From Marinobacterium_D sp050908845 (GTDB lineage Bacteria; Pseudomonadota; Gammaproteobacteria; Pseudomonadales; Balneatricaceae): 64,000 nucleotides of DNA. Positions within the stretch are counted from its first letter, which is position 1. Each line of letters starts with the position of its first letter. The position numbers and the translations under genes were made by a program. Below are positions 56,548-64,000 of this stretch, one piece after another. Under the pieces are notes generated by a model. That model was not told where the DNA came from. It was given only the letters and a program-made list of their open reading frames with translations, and did no database searches. The stretch covers positions 434,001 through 498,000 of the forward strand of contig NZ_CP194171.1 of the NCBI RefSeq assembly GCF_050908845.1, in the 5' to 3' direction.

Positions 56548-57914
56548 CGCTGAATTCCCTGCTGCCACGCTCCCTCAAGGCGCGCCTGTTCTGGGCGTCG
56601 GTGGTACTGCTGCCGATCGTCACACTCTTTGCCGGCGCCGCGCTTCAGCGCGCCTTTCATAACAGCCTGAAGGCCTCGGAGGCCAGCCAGGCGCGTCTGC
56701 ATGTATATCTTCTGCTCGGTGAGGCGCAGTTGCGCGACGGCCGCTTATGGCTGCCGGACAGTGTGCAGGAGCCACGTTTCAGCCAGGTTCAATCCGGTCT
56801 GTACGCGACAGTACACTCCCGCGGTGGCGAGCTGCTCTGGCGTTCGCCGTCGGCTGAGCTGCTGCCGGAAGCACTGATGAACCGCCTGCCCAGCACCAAC
56901 CTGGAGCCGGGACAGACACTGTTCCGCCACCTGCCCGAAGCCGGCCTGTTCCTGTTTCAGTATCCCGTGGTCTGGGAGGGCGAGGGTGGTGAGCGGCACT
57001 TCCTGATGTCGGTGTTGCATACCGATGACAATGTGAACCGGGAGATTCAGGCGTTTGCCACCCAGCTCTGGGGCTGGCTCGGCGGTGTCTATATTCTGGC
57101 GCTGCTGATGCAGTACCTGATCATGCGCTGGGGCCTGAAGCCGCTGGACAGCCTGGCGGAGGATCTCAGTTCCATCGAGCAGGGCCAGGCAGACAAGCTT
57201 AAGGGTACCTACCCGCTGGAGGTGCAGGCTGTCACCGATAACCTGAACCGGCTGATCGAGAGTGAACGTCGCCAGCGCGAGCGTTATCGCAACACTCTCG
57301 GTGATCTGGCCCACAGTCTTAAGACGCCGTTGGCGGTGATGAACGGTGCCGCCGATGAGCAGATGGATAGCGAGCGCTACCGCCAACTGGTCAGCGAACA
57401 GACTGCAAGGATGAACCAGATTGTTCAGTACCAGCTGTCCCGGGCGGTCAAATCACCGGGGGCGCCGCTGGCGGCACCGGTCGCCGTGGAGCCGGTGGTC
57501 CGGCGGATACTGTCGGCACTGGCTAAGGTGTACGCCGATAAAGCGGTTCACGTCCGCATCGAGCTGGCGCCGGGGCTCAGTTTTGCCGGTGACGAGCATG
57601 ACCTGATGGAACTGCTCGGCAACGTGCTGGAAAACGCGTTTAAATACGGAGATCAGCAGGTGCGGGTGCAGGGGGGCAGCGGCCATGGAATGCTCTGGAT
57701 AGAGGTCGCTGATGACGGTCCGGGGGTCAGCAAGGAGATGCGCCAGGTGATCCTGGAGCGCGGCGCCCGGCTGGACTCATCGGCGCCGGGGCAGGGAATC
57801 GGTCTGTCCGTGGCAGTGGATATCCTCAGCAGCTATGGCGGTGCGCTGGAGATCCGTGACAGTGTCGACCCTGAGGGGGCAGCCTTCCTGATCCAGCTGC
57901 CGACGCTGGACTAG
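56544..57914 (+). CDS. PhoQ-like sensor histidine kinase
   Basis: This 456-residue inner-membrane kinase pairs with the preceding regulator. Two membrane segments (about 12-33 and 172-195) flank a periplasmic domain; a HAMP region, the phosphoacceptor H257 in GDLAHSLKTPLAVM (the PhoQ-type H box) and the ATPase motifs NVLENAFKYG and DDGPGVS follow. The acidic periplasmic face diagnostic of Mg sensing in PhoQ is not obvious, so the signal is open. Confidence 0.93.
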   Translation: MTLNSLLPRSLKARLFWASVVLLPIVTLFAGAALQRAFHNSLKASEASQARLHVYLLLGEAQLRDGRLWLPDSVQEPRFSQVQSGLYATVHSRGGELLWRSPSAELLPEALMNRLPSTNLEPGQTLFRHLPEAGLFLFQYPVVWEGEGGERHFLMSVLHTDDNVNREIQAFATQLWGWLGGVYILALLMQYLIMRWGLKPLDSLAEDLSSIEQGQADKLKGTYPLEVQAVTDNLNRLIESERRQRERYRNTLGDLAHSLKTPLAVMNGAADEQMDSERYRQLVSEQTARMNQIVQYQLSRAVKSPGAPLAAPVAVEPVVRRILSALAKVYADKAVHVRIELAPGLSFAGDEHDLMELLGNVLENAFKYGDQQVRVQGGSGHGMLWIEVADDGPGVSKEMRQVILERGARLDSSAPGQGIGLSVAVDILSSYGGALEIRDSVDPEGAAFLIQLPTLD

Positions 57915-57938
57915 GAACGCGACACCGCTCCGGAAAGC

Positions 57939-59315
57939 TCAACCTTTCAGGGGTTTGATAAACACCTTGGAGTTGCGCTGGAAGTTATACAGCTCCTTGC
58001 GCTGGCCCGGCAGCTCTTCCAGCGGTGCGGCGCGGAAACCCCGCTCCAGGAACCAGTGCGCCGTACGTGTGGTGAGCACAAACAGCTTCTTCAGGCCGAT
58101 GCGCCTGGCCTCTTCCTCGATATGTTCCAGCAGCAGATCGCCGCGATTGCCGCCGCGATATTCGTTGTTGATCGCCACACAGGCGAGCTCGCCCATGCTG
58201 TCTTCCGCGAACGGATAAAGCGCGGCACAGCCGATAATCGCGCCATCGCGCACCACCAGGTGGAAGCGCTCGATCTCTGCCTCCAGCAGTTCGCGGGAGC
58301 GACGCACCAGAATGCCTTTCTCTTCCAACGGCGTGATCAGTTCGATCAGGCCGCCCACATCCTCGATATTGGCCGGACGCACCTGCTCGTAGGACTCCTT
58401 GCTGATCATGGTGCCGGTACCGTCGCGGGTGAACAGTTCCAGCAGCAGCGCGCCATCCTGGGCATGACTGACCAGGTGACAGCGCGGTACGCCCTTGTCG
58501 CAGGCATCCACGGCAGCCTGCAGCAGGCAGGCGGTCTCGCTCCAGCTCTCCTCGGCGGTGACCGTGGCGGAGTATTTGTGTACCAGCCGGCGGGCGGTTT
58601 CGGCCAGCAGCTCGCTGCGCAGTTCGTCGTTGGAGTCGCGGATCCCCTCCTGCTGGCCGAACAGAATCAGCTTGTCCGCTTTCAGTGCCGTGGCAACGCC
58701 GGTGGCGACCTCCTCCACAGACAGGTTGAACACCTCGCCGGTGGGTGAGTAGCCCAGGTTGGAGATCAGCACGATGTTATCCAGGTCCAGCTGTTGATTG
58801 ATCCCCTGGACGTCGACCCGGCGCAGTTCGCCGGTATGGCCCATATCGACACCGTCCAGCACACCCAGCGGTCGGGCGGTGACAAAATTTCCGCCGCAGA
58901 CCCGGATGCGTGCGCCGTGCATCGGCGTGTTGGCCAGCCCCATGGAAAGCTGGGCTTCAATCTCCGTGCGTACGCGGCCCACGGCCTCGATCACGCAGTG
59001 CAGGGTGTCGCTGTCGGTGACGCGCTGGTCATGATGCAGGCGGGTCTCGATACCGGCTTCCTGCATGCGGGCGTTGATCTGCGGGCGGGCGCCGTGAACC
59101 AGCACCAGGCGGACATCCAGGCTGTTCAGCAGCGCGATGTCGTGGACGATGCTTGCCAGGCGGGAGTCGACGATCGCTTCCCCGCCGAGCATGACCACGA
59201 AGGTTTTGCCGCGATGCGCGTGGATATAGGGTGAAGAGTGGCGAAACCAGTTTACAAAGTCTTGGGTCGTGTCGTTCACGCGGTCAACCTGTTCAGGGGC
59301 CCTGTTTAAAGACAA
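57939..59315 (-). CDS. argA: N-acetylglutamate synthase
   Basis: This 458-residue enzyme starts arginine synthesis by acetylating glutamate. The amino-acid-kinase domain (HRGKTFVVMLGGEAI, VLVHGARPQI) is followed by a GNAT acetyltransferase domain (CVAINNEYRGGNRGDLLLEHIEEEARR). The listed start is TTG at 59315; a GTG at 59279 gives a length nearer E. coli ArgA (443) and is equally possible. It follows argE by 4 bases, forming an argE-argA operon. Confidence 0.95.
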   Translation of the reverse strand: MSLNRAPEQVDRVNDTTQDFVNWFRHSSPYIHAHRGKTFVVMLGGEAIVDSRLASIVHDIALLNSLDVRLVLVHGARPQINARMQEAGIETRLHHDQRVTDSDTLHCVIEAVGRVRTEIEAQLSMGLANTPMHGARIRVCGGNFVTARPLGVLDGVDMGHTGELRRVDVQGINQQLDLDNIVLISNLGYSPTGEVFNLSVEEVATGVATALKADKLILFGQQEGIRDSNDELRSELLAETARRLVHKYSATVTAEESWSETACLLQAAVDACDKGVPRCHLVSHAQDGALLLELFTRDGTGTMISKESYEQVRPANIEDVGGLIELITPLEEKGILVRRSRELLEAEIERFHLVVRDGAIIGCAALYPFAEDSMGELACVAINNEYRGGNRGDLLLEHIEEEARRIGLKKLFVLTTRTAHWFLERGFRAAPLEELPGQRKELYNFQRNSKVFIKPLKG

Positions 59316-59319
59316 TAGC

Positions 59320-60471
59320 TTAGAGGCAATAGCGGGTAATCAGCTGTTTCAGCACGTCGATGGTCGGCTGGATCTGATCCAGTGCCAGGTATTCGTCGGG
59401 CTGATGTGCCTGGTCGATGGAGCCGGGGCCCATGACGATGGTATCCATCCCCAGCTGCTGCAGGAACGGCGCCTCGGTGCCGAAGGCAACCGCCTGGGCG
59501 CGATGGCCGGTGAGTTTTTCCGCCAGTGCCACCAGCCCGTCCGTATCCCGGTTTTCGAACGGAGGTATACCCGGGAACAGGGCGCGGGTCGTCAGCTCGA
59601 CACCAAACTGAGCGCCCAGCGGGCCGAGACGCTCGCCGATGGCGTTACGCAGGCCATCGACGGACATGCCGGGTAACGGGCGCAGGTCGAACTCCAGCTC
59701 GCAGTGACCACAGATCCGGTTCGGGTTATCGCCGCCGTGGATGCAGCCGAAGTTCATGCTCGGGAAGTCGACGCGGAAGTCGCTGTTGCGGTGCTTCGCC
59801 TTGAGTTCGTTGCGGAAGGCGGAAAGCTCGTTAAGCACCTGGTGCATCGCATCCAGCGCATTGGCGCCCAGCGAGGGGTCGGAGGAGTGTCCGGAGCGTC
59901 CCTCGATCCGCACCGCTTCCATCATCATCCCCTTGTGCATCCTTACCGGCTTCAGGCTGGTCGGCTCGCCGATAACCGCTGCACGTGCCTTGGGTCGGCC
60001 CGCTTCCACCAGTGCCCGGGCGCCGGACATGGCACTCTCTTCGTCCGCCGTGGCGAGAATGATCAGTGGCTGCTTCAGAGGCTGATCGACAAAGCTTTTC
60101 GCCGCCTCGATCGCCAGCGCCAGAAACCCTTTCATATCGCAGGTGCCCAGGCCGTATAAACGCTGGTCGCGCTCGGCCACCCGGAACGGGTCGCTATGCC
60201 AGAGTTCCGGGTCGCAGGGCACGGTATCGGTATGTCCGGACAGCACCAGGCCTCCAGGGCCTGTGCCAAGCGTGGCGATCAGGTTGGCCTTGGTGGGCTG
60301 ATGCGGGATCGGCATCACCTCGCAGCTGAAACCCAGTTCTTCAAGCCAGGTGTGCAGCAGTTCGATCACCTTGAGATTGCTCAGGTCCCACTCAGCGGTG
60401 GTGGAGCTGATAGAGGGAGCCGCGATCAGTTCACGCAGCATCGCCAGAGCGTCAGGAGGGGTGCGAGACAT
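59320..60471 (-). CDS. argE: acetylornithine deacetylase
   Basis: This 383-residue M20-family zinc enzyme releases ornithine from acetylornithine. Metal-binding motifs are LSGHTDTVP, LYGLGTCDMKGFLA and ATADEESAMSGARALVE. The ATG at 60471 is preceded by GGAG 8 bases upstream; the frame opens at 60552, but the added residues do not fit the family. It is first in the argE-argA operon, which thus encodes the linear-pathway step together with its first enzyme. Confidence 0.95.
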   Translation of the reverse strand: MSRTPPDALAMLRELIAAPSISSTTAEWDLSNLKVIELLHTWLEELGFSCEVMPIPHQPTKANLIATLGTGPGGLVLSGHTDTVPCDPELWHSDPFRVAERDQRLYGLGTCDMKGFLALAIEAAKSFVDQPLKQPLIILATADEESAMSGARALVEAGRPKARAAVIGEPTSLKPVRMHKGMMMEAVRIEGRSGHSSDPSLGANALDAMHQVLNELSAFRNELKAKHRNSDFRVDFPSMNFGCIHGGDNPNRICGHCELEFDLRPLPGMSVDGLRNAIGERLGPLGAQFGVELTTRALFPGIPPFENRDTDGLVALAEKLTGHRAQAVAFGTEAPFLQQLGMDTIVMGPGSIDQAHQPDEYLALDQIQPTIDVLKQLITRYCL

Positions 60472-60567
60472 GATGGACTCCGCATTCGGCTTCGAACTAA
60501 GGGGTAAGCAAAACAAAGTCTTATTGTGCAGACTTTGCCCTGCAGGGTCCATTATAGAAAAAGCAGC

Positions 60568-60595
60568 AAAAAGGGGCGCATAAGCACCCCTTTTT
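60568..60595 (-). terminator. terminator after the phosphate transporter gene
   Basis: A 12-bp stem (AAAAAGGGGTGC / GCGCCCCTTTTT on the minus strand, one U-G pair) with a TTAT loop ends in a T tract 28 bases after the stop. Confidence 0.88.
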
Positions 60596-60622
60596 CCGGT
60601 CTGTTCGCTTACAAAGAGCAGA

Positions 60623-61888
60623 TCAGGAGAACATGCCCTTGAGCATGAAGAAGAACATGATCGCCAGCAGTGCGCCGGCCGGCAGAGTAACGATCCAGGA
60701 GACGAAGATCGTGCCGACCACGCGCAGGTTCAGTGCGGCCATGCCACGGGCGATGCCCACACCGAGTACCGCGCCCACCAGGGTGTGGGTGGTGGAGATC
60801 GGCAGGCCGGTGCCGGAGGCAAATACCACGGTGGATGCGGCGGCCAGGGTGGCGGCAAAGCCGCGGCTCGGCGTCAGCTCGGTGATATTGGTGCCGACAG
60901 TGGCGATCACCTTGTGGCCGTACATCACCAGGCCGGCAACGATACCGCCACCACCCAGCAGCAGAATCCAGGTCGGCATGGCCGACTGCTGTGCCACGCT
61001 ACCGCCGGCGGAAACCACGCCAACCACGGCTGCCAGCGGTCCCACCGCGTTGGCCACATCATTGGAACCGTGGGCAAATGCCATGGCACAGGCGGTGAAC
61101 AGCATCAGAATCCCGAACACCTTTTCCACGCTGCTGAAGTGGTACTCCTCGTCCGCTTTCGGGTCGGCTTTAACCTTGCGCAGCATCAGGATACCGATGC
61201 CCATGACGACCAGGGCAACGGCCACGGAGATCGCCGCGCTCTGACCAAAGCTCAGGTGCAGACCGATATGCTTCAGGCCCTTGGTGAAGGTCACCATGGC
61301 GACCATGAAGCCCACCAGGAAGATGTAGAAGGGCACATAGCGCTTGGCGTTTTTGAACGGATCGGTGGTGTCCAGAATCAGATGCTGAACGGTTCGGAAC
61401 AGGAAAAAGCCTATTATTCCGGCGGTGACCGGCGAGACCACCCAGCTCGCGACGATGGTGCCCACCTTGCCCCAGTGCACGGCATCTACGGAGACACCCA
61501 CCGCGGCAAAGCCGACGATGGCGCCGACGATAGAGTGAGTGGTCGAAACCGGCCAGCCAAAGTGGGTGGCGATCAACAGCCAGACGCCGGCCGCCAGCAG
61601 TGAGGCCAGCATACCGTAGACCAGCAGCTCAGGACTGCCGGACAGGATACCGGGTTCAATGATGCCCTTGCGGATAGTCGCGGTGACCGCGCCGCCGGCC
61701 AGGTAGGCGCCGGCAAATTCGAACAGGATGGCGATGATGATCGCCTGCTTGAGTGTGATTGCGCGCGAGCCCACGGAGGTACCCATCGCGTTTGCCACGT
61801 CGTTGGCACCTACGCCCCAGGCCATGAAAAAGCCGAAGACACAGGCCAGAATGACCAGGATGTCGCCGTACTGAGAGATGATTTCCAT
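60623..61888 (-). CDS. pit: inorganic phosphate transporter, Pit family
   Basis: This 421-residue inner-membrane protein has two PiT signature repeats: FMAWGVGANDVANAMGTSVGSRAITL at the start and AHGSNDVANAVGPLAAV in the middle, with about ten hydrophobic segments. It imports metal phosphate with protons. The gene is 20 bases after the PhoU-like gene and shares its transcript, as is usual for low-affinity phosphate systems. Confidence 0.95.
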   Translation of the reverse strand: MEIISQYGDILVILACVFGFFMAWGVGANDVANAMGTSVGSRAITLKQAIIIAILFEFAGAYLAGGAVTATIRKGIIEPGILSGSPELLVYGMLASLLAAGVWLLIATHFGWPVSTTHSIVGAIVGFAAVGVSVDAVHWGKVGTIVASWVVSPVTAGIIGFFLFRTVQHLILDTTDPFKNAKRYVPFYIFLVGFMVAMVTFTKGLKHIGLHLSFGQSAAISVAVALVVMGIGILMLRKVKADPKADEEYHFSSVEKVFGILMLFTACAMAFAHGSNDVANAVGPLAAVVGVVSAGGSVAQQSAMPTWILLLGGGGIVAGLVMYGHKVIATVGTNITELTPSRGFAATLAAASTVVFASGTGLPISTTHTLVGAVLGVGIARGMAALNLRVVGTIFVSWIVTLPAGALLAIMFFFMLKGMFS

Positions 61889-61908
61889 TGGATCCTCGTT
61901 TTACCGAT

Positions 61909-62586
61909 TTAGCGTGCCAGTAACAGTTGCAGGCGGCTGCCTACCTGCTGAGCGCGATTGGCGAGATCGCCAATCCAGGTGATGATCTGATAGAGGAACA
62001 TGACATCGACGGCGTACAGGTCGCGTTCCACGGCGAACAGCGCGGCACGCAGTTTGCGCTCGTGCTCGTCGGTTTCATGTTCCAGGCGGTCGAGTTCCAC
62101 CAGCAGACGCTCCACCAGGTCGATCTCGTGGCCGCGGAAGCCGGAGGTGACCAGTTCATCGAGTTCGTTCAGCGCGGTTTTCGCCTGATCGGTGGTCTGA
62201 ATAGCGGTATCGAGAAAATCGAGCAGGCCCTGCTGCAGTTCCTTCGGGATCCTCATCTGACGGCCGAGAATGAGTCCTGCGATATCCTTCGCCTTGTTGG
62301 CGATCTTATCCTGCATTCTGACCAGCTCGAGCAGATCGGTGCGGGCAACCGGCAGGAACAGGTTGCCGGGCAGGTTCTGGCGGATGTTGCGTTTGATATC
62401 GTCGGCTTCATGCTCAAGCGAGGTGATTCGCTGCTGGCACTCGGCGACCTGGGCCCAGTCCTCCTTGATCACCGCATTAAAAAACGGCACCAGTTCAGCG
62501 GCGCAGTCCTGTGCCTTGGCGATATGTTCCTGAATCGGCAGAAAGGGGGAACGGGCGAACATCTGAAATAAGGGGCTGTTAACCAT
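61909..62586 (-). CDS. DUF47/PhoU-like phosphate transport regulator
   Basis: This 225-residue all-helical cytoplasmic protein belongs to the TIGR00153/DUF47 group (SPFLPIQEHIAKAQDCAAELVPF, then EHEADDIKRNIRQNLPGNLFLPVARTDLLELVRMQDKIANKAKDIAGLI). Such proteins accompany Pit and are thought to gate it. First gene of the pair. Confidence 0.92.
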   Translation of the reverse strand: MVNSPLFQMFARSPFLPIQEHIAKAQDCAAELVPFFNAVIKEDWAQVAECQQRITSLEHEADDIKRNIRQNLPGNLFLPVARTDLLELVRMQDKIANKAKDIAGLILGRQMRIPKELQQGLLDFLDTAIQTTDQAKTALNELDELVTSGFRGHEIDLVERLLVELDRLEHETDEHERKLRAALFAVERDLYAVDVMFLYQIITWIGDLANRAQQVGSRLQLLLAR

Positions 62587-62660
62587 CGATGCATACCTGT
62601 AGGGACGGTTTTAAATTTGGCGCAAGTATACGTATCGATTTGCCGTTTTTGTAATAAAAC

Positions 62661-62675
62661 GACAATGAAATTGTC
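62661..62675. promoter_or_regulatory. small palindrome upstream of the phosphate operon
   Basis: GACAAT-GAA-ATTGTC is a perfect 6-bp inverted repeat in the AT-rich gap between the divergent PhoU-like and CYTH genes. It is not a recognisable Pho box. It may be an operator, or chance. The rest of the 220-base gap shows nothing definite. Confidence 0.35.
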
Positions 62676-62806
62676 ACATTGCGCGAGCCGTTTTTAAAAA
62701 TAGCGTAAAAACCGAAAGTTACGCCGGCGGCAGGTGAAACTGGCACTGTTCATGGCTTCCTTGGGCGATGGCCCATAAAATGAGGGGATTGAATAAGTGG
62801 AGTCGG

Positions 62807-63847
62807 ATGATGGGAGCGGAAACAGAACTCAAGCTCGGGCTGTTGCCCGAGTATGGCGCCGACGTGGCAGGGTTGCCGATACTGGAACAGTACTCCAGGG
62901 CCGAGCCCGAGTGCAGACAGCTGGATAACACCTATTTCGATACCCCGGAGCATGCGTTGACCGGTGCCCGCGTAGCCCTGCGTATCCGCCGCGATGGCGA
63001 GCGGTATATCCAGACGCTGAAAACCGCCGGCGAAGGTCGCGCTGGCCTGAGTGTGCGCGGTGAGTGGGAGTGGCAGCTGGACGAGCCGGTGCTGGATCTG
63101 GACAAATTCCGGCCGCACCTGCCGCCGCAGTTAAACGATGACTCACTGCTGGCGCAGCTGCAGCCGGTGTTCGATACCAATTTCGAACGTCATATCTGGT
63201 TGCTTGGCGCGGGCGAAGGCGCCGAGGCCTGGCAGGTGGAAGTGGCCCTGGATCGGGGCGAGATCCGCGCCGGTCAGCAGGCCATGGAGTTGTCGGAGCT
63301 GGAACTTGAGCTGAAATCCGGCCCCACCGAGGCGCTGTTCCAGCTGGCGCTGGAGATCGCCCGCCAGATTCCGGTGCAGGTACGGGATGACAGCAAGGCC
63401 CAACGCGGTTATGCGCTGGCGGGTCTGCAGCGGCCGCCGTTCCGGGTGGCGCTGGCGTTCAACGGCAGCGAAGATGAAACCCTGGTTGAACTGATCTCCG
63501 ACTGCCTCAAGGCCTGGCCGGCGCAGCTGGCGAAAGCGATCGCCGGCGATGAGTCCGCTCTGCAGGAATTGAACCGCACCCTGGACCTGATGCTGGCCGC
63601 GCTGGAATCCCAGCCGGATATCGCCGAGCACTGCCAGGTACTGATCTCCCAGTACCAGCGGCTGCGGGCCGATACCGGGCGAGCCTGGGACTGGCGTCTG
63701 CTGGAGATGATGCCAGCGTCCTGGCAGCAGGTGCAGCGGGCGAAAGCACTCAAGCTATTGCAGGGGCTGAGTCGCAAAACCCTGCCGGGTCAGCTGGCGC
63801 TGGCCACCGGTGAGCTGCTCTGGCAGATAGACGATGACGCGGATTAA
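62807..63847 (+). CDS. CYTH-CHAD protein, probable inorganic triphosphatase
   Basis: This 346-residue protein begins MMGAETELKLGL, giving the ExExK metal motif of CYTH at residues 5-9, and continues with ALRIRRDGERYIQTLKTAG and ELELELKSG. The C-terminal 130 residues are a CHAD helical domain with rather few histidines. E. coli YgiF, with the same layout, hydrolyses triphosphate. GGAG lies 5 bases before the ATG pair at 62807/62810; the frame extends to 62768. Confidence 0.88.
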   Translation: MMGAETELKLGLLPEYGADVAGLPILEQYSRAEPECRQLDNTYFDTPEHALTGARVALRIRRDGERYIQTLKTAGEGRAGLSVRGEWEWQLDEPVLDLDKFRPHLPPQLNDDSLLAQLQPVFDTNFERHIWLLGAGEGAEAWQVEVALDRGEIRAGQQAMELSELELELKSGPTEALFQLALEIARQIPVQVRDDSKAQRGYALAGLQRPPFRVALAFNGSEDETLVELISDCLKAWPAQLAKAIAGDESALQELNRTLDLMLAALESQPDIAEHCQVLISQYQRLRADTGRAWDWRLLEMMPASWQQVQRAKALKLLQGLSRKTLPGQLALATGELLWQIDDDAD

Positions 63848-63870
63848 CCCGGCGCCAGGATCAAGAGTAA

Positions 63871-63936
63871 CCAGTCGTAACTAACGAGTCGCAGCTAATC
63901 AGTCGTAACTAACCAGTCGCAACAAGGAGTCGCAGC
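63871..63936 (+). repeat. 14-bp tandem repeat before the asparaginase gene
   Basis: There are almost five units: CCAGTCGTAACTAA, CGAGTCGCAGCTAA, TCAGTCGTAACTAA, CCAGTCGCAACAAG and a partial GAGTCGCAGC. The last units contain the AAGGAG ribosome-binding site of the following gene, so copy-number change could alter the leader but not the Shine-Dalgarno distance. Confidence 0.85.
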
Positions 63937-64000
63937 GTGCAGACTGACAGGGTGTTGATTATCCATACTGGTGGCACCATCGGTATGTTGCCCACGGAAC
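63937..64000 (+). CDS. L-asparaginase, start only
   Basis: The GTG at 63937 follows AAGGAG by 7 bases. The visible 21 residues, VLIIHTGGTIGMLPTE after VQTDR, have the TGGTI catalytic loop of asparaginases of the cytoplasmic AnsA type. The gene runs out of the window. Confidence 0.85.
   Translation, partial: MQTDRVLIIHTGGTIGMLPTE

Noticed and set aside
62640..62690. Pho box upstream of the PhoU-like/Pit operon
   Set aside because: The two direct CTGTCAT half-sites are not found; only an inverted GACAAT/ATTGTC pair is present.

Overview
The window looks like chromosome of a marine gammaproteobacterium, probably an Oceanospirillaceae-type organism near Marinobacterium. The basis is the 16S rRNA, which I recognise by eye and have not searched, and the Pseudomonas-like gene order pyrE-crc-rph-yicC. 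Core genes are roughly 60% GC. One 27-kb block (about 13.94-40.93 kb) has a different, patchy composition.

Layout: (1) 0-3.75 kb: the 3' part of a chemotaxis receptor, a glyoxalase II-like hydrolase (ycbL), a DUF502 membrane protein and ATP-dependent phosphofructokinase. (2) 3.9-9.8 kb: a complete rRNA operon with twin promoters, two boxA sites, 16S, tRNA-Ile(GAT), tRNA-Ala(TGC), 23S, 5S and a terminator. (3) 9.8-14 kb: a repeat-rich gap, tRNA-Phe, pyrE, a crc-type inactive exonuclease III relative, rph and yicC. (4) 13.94-40.93 kb: a genomic island. (5) 41-64 kb: ordinary core genes. These are an MFS transporter, an AcrAB/OprM-type efflux operon with a divergent TetR repressor and a clear AcrR-like operator, an EAL-HDOD protein, a TauE-like permease, ilvD, alanine dehydrogenase, an envelope cluster with a PhoPQ-like two-component system, argE-argA, a PhoU-like gene with Pit phosphate transporter, a CYTH-CHAD protein and the start of an asparaginase.

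The island sits in the 3' end of yicC. The last codons of yicC (QIQNIE-stop) occur in full yicC and again, diverged, at 40.91 kb. A tyrosine recombinase lies just inside the left end, and GGTAACCA repeats spaced 12 bp lie at both ends. This is the integration site known for SXT/R391-mobilised genomic islands. The island carries an AlpA-like factor, small accessory genes, a nonsense-inactivated hsdR/DUF4145 remnant, and a full type 1 BREX operon (an extra leading gene, brxA, brxB, brxC, pglX, pglZ, brxL). Next come two very AT-rich orphan genes. Last is a convergent two-gene unit encoding a giant protein (serine hydrolase, TPR-like repeats, PIN-like C-terminal part) and a 640-residue partner.

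The island therefore reads as a defence island. BREX is the recognisable system, but it has a BrxL whose C-terminus resembles the MITD1 phospholipase D-like domain instead of the Lon protease, and a PglX whose target-recognition part is a low-GC patch. The hydrolase-TPR-PIN pair is the best candidate here for an undescribed system. Its function is inference only.
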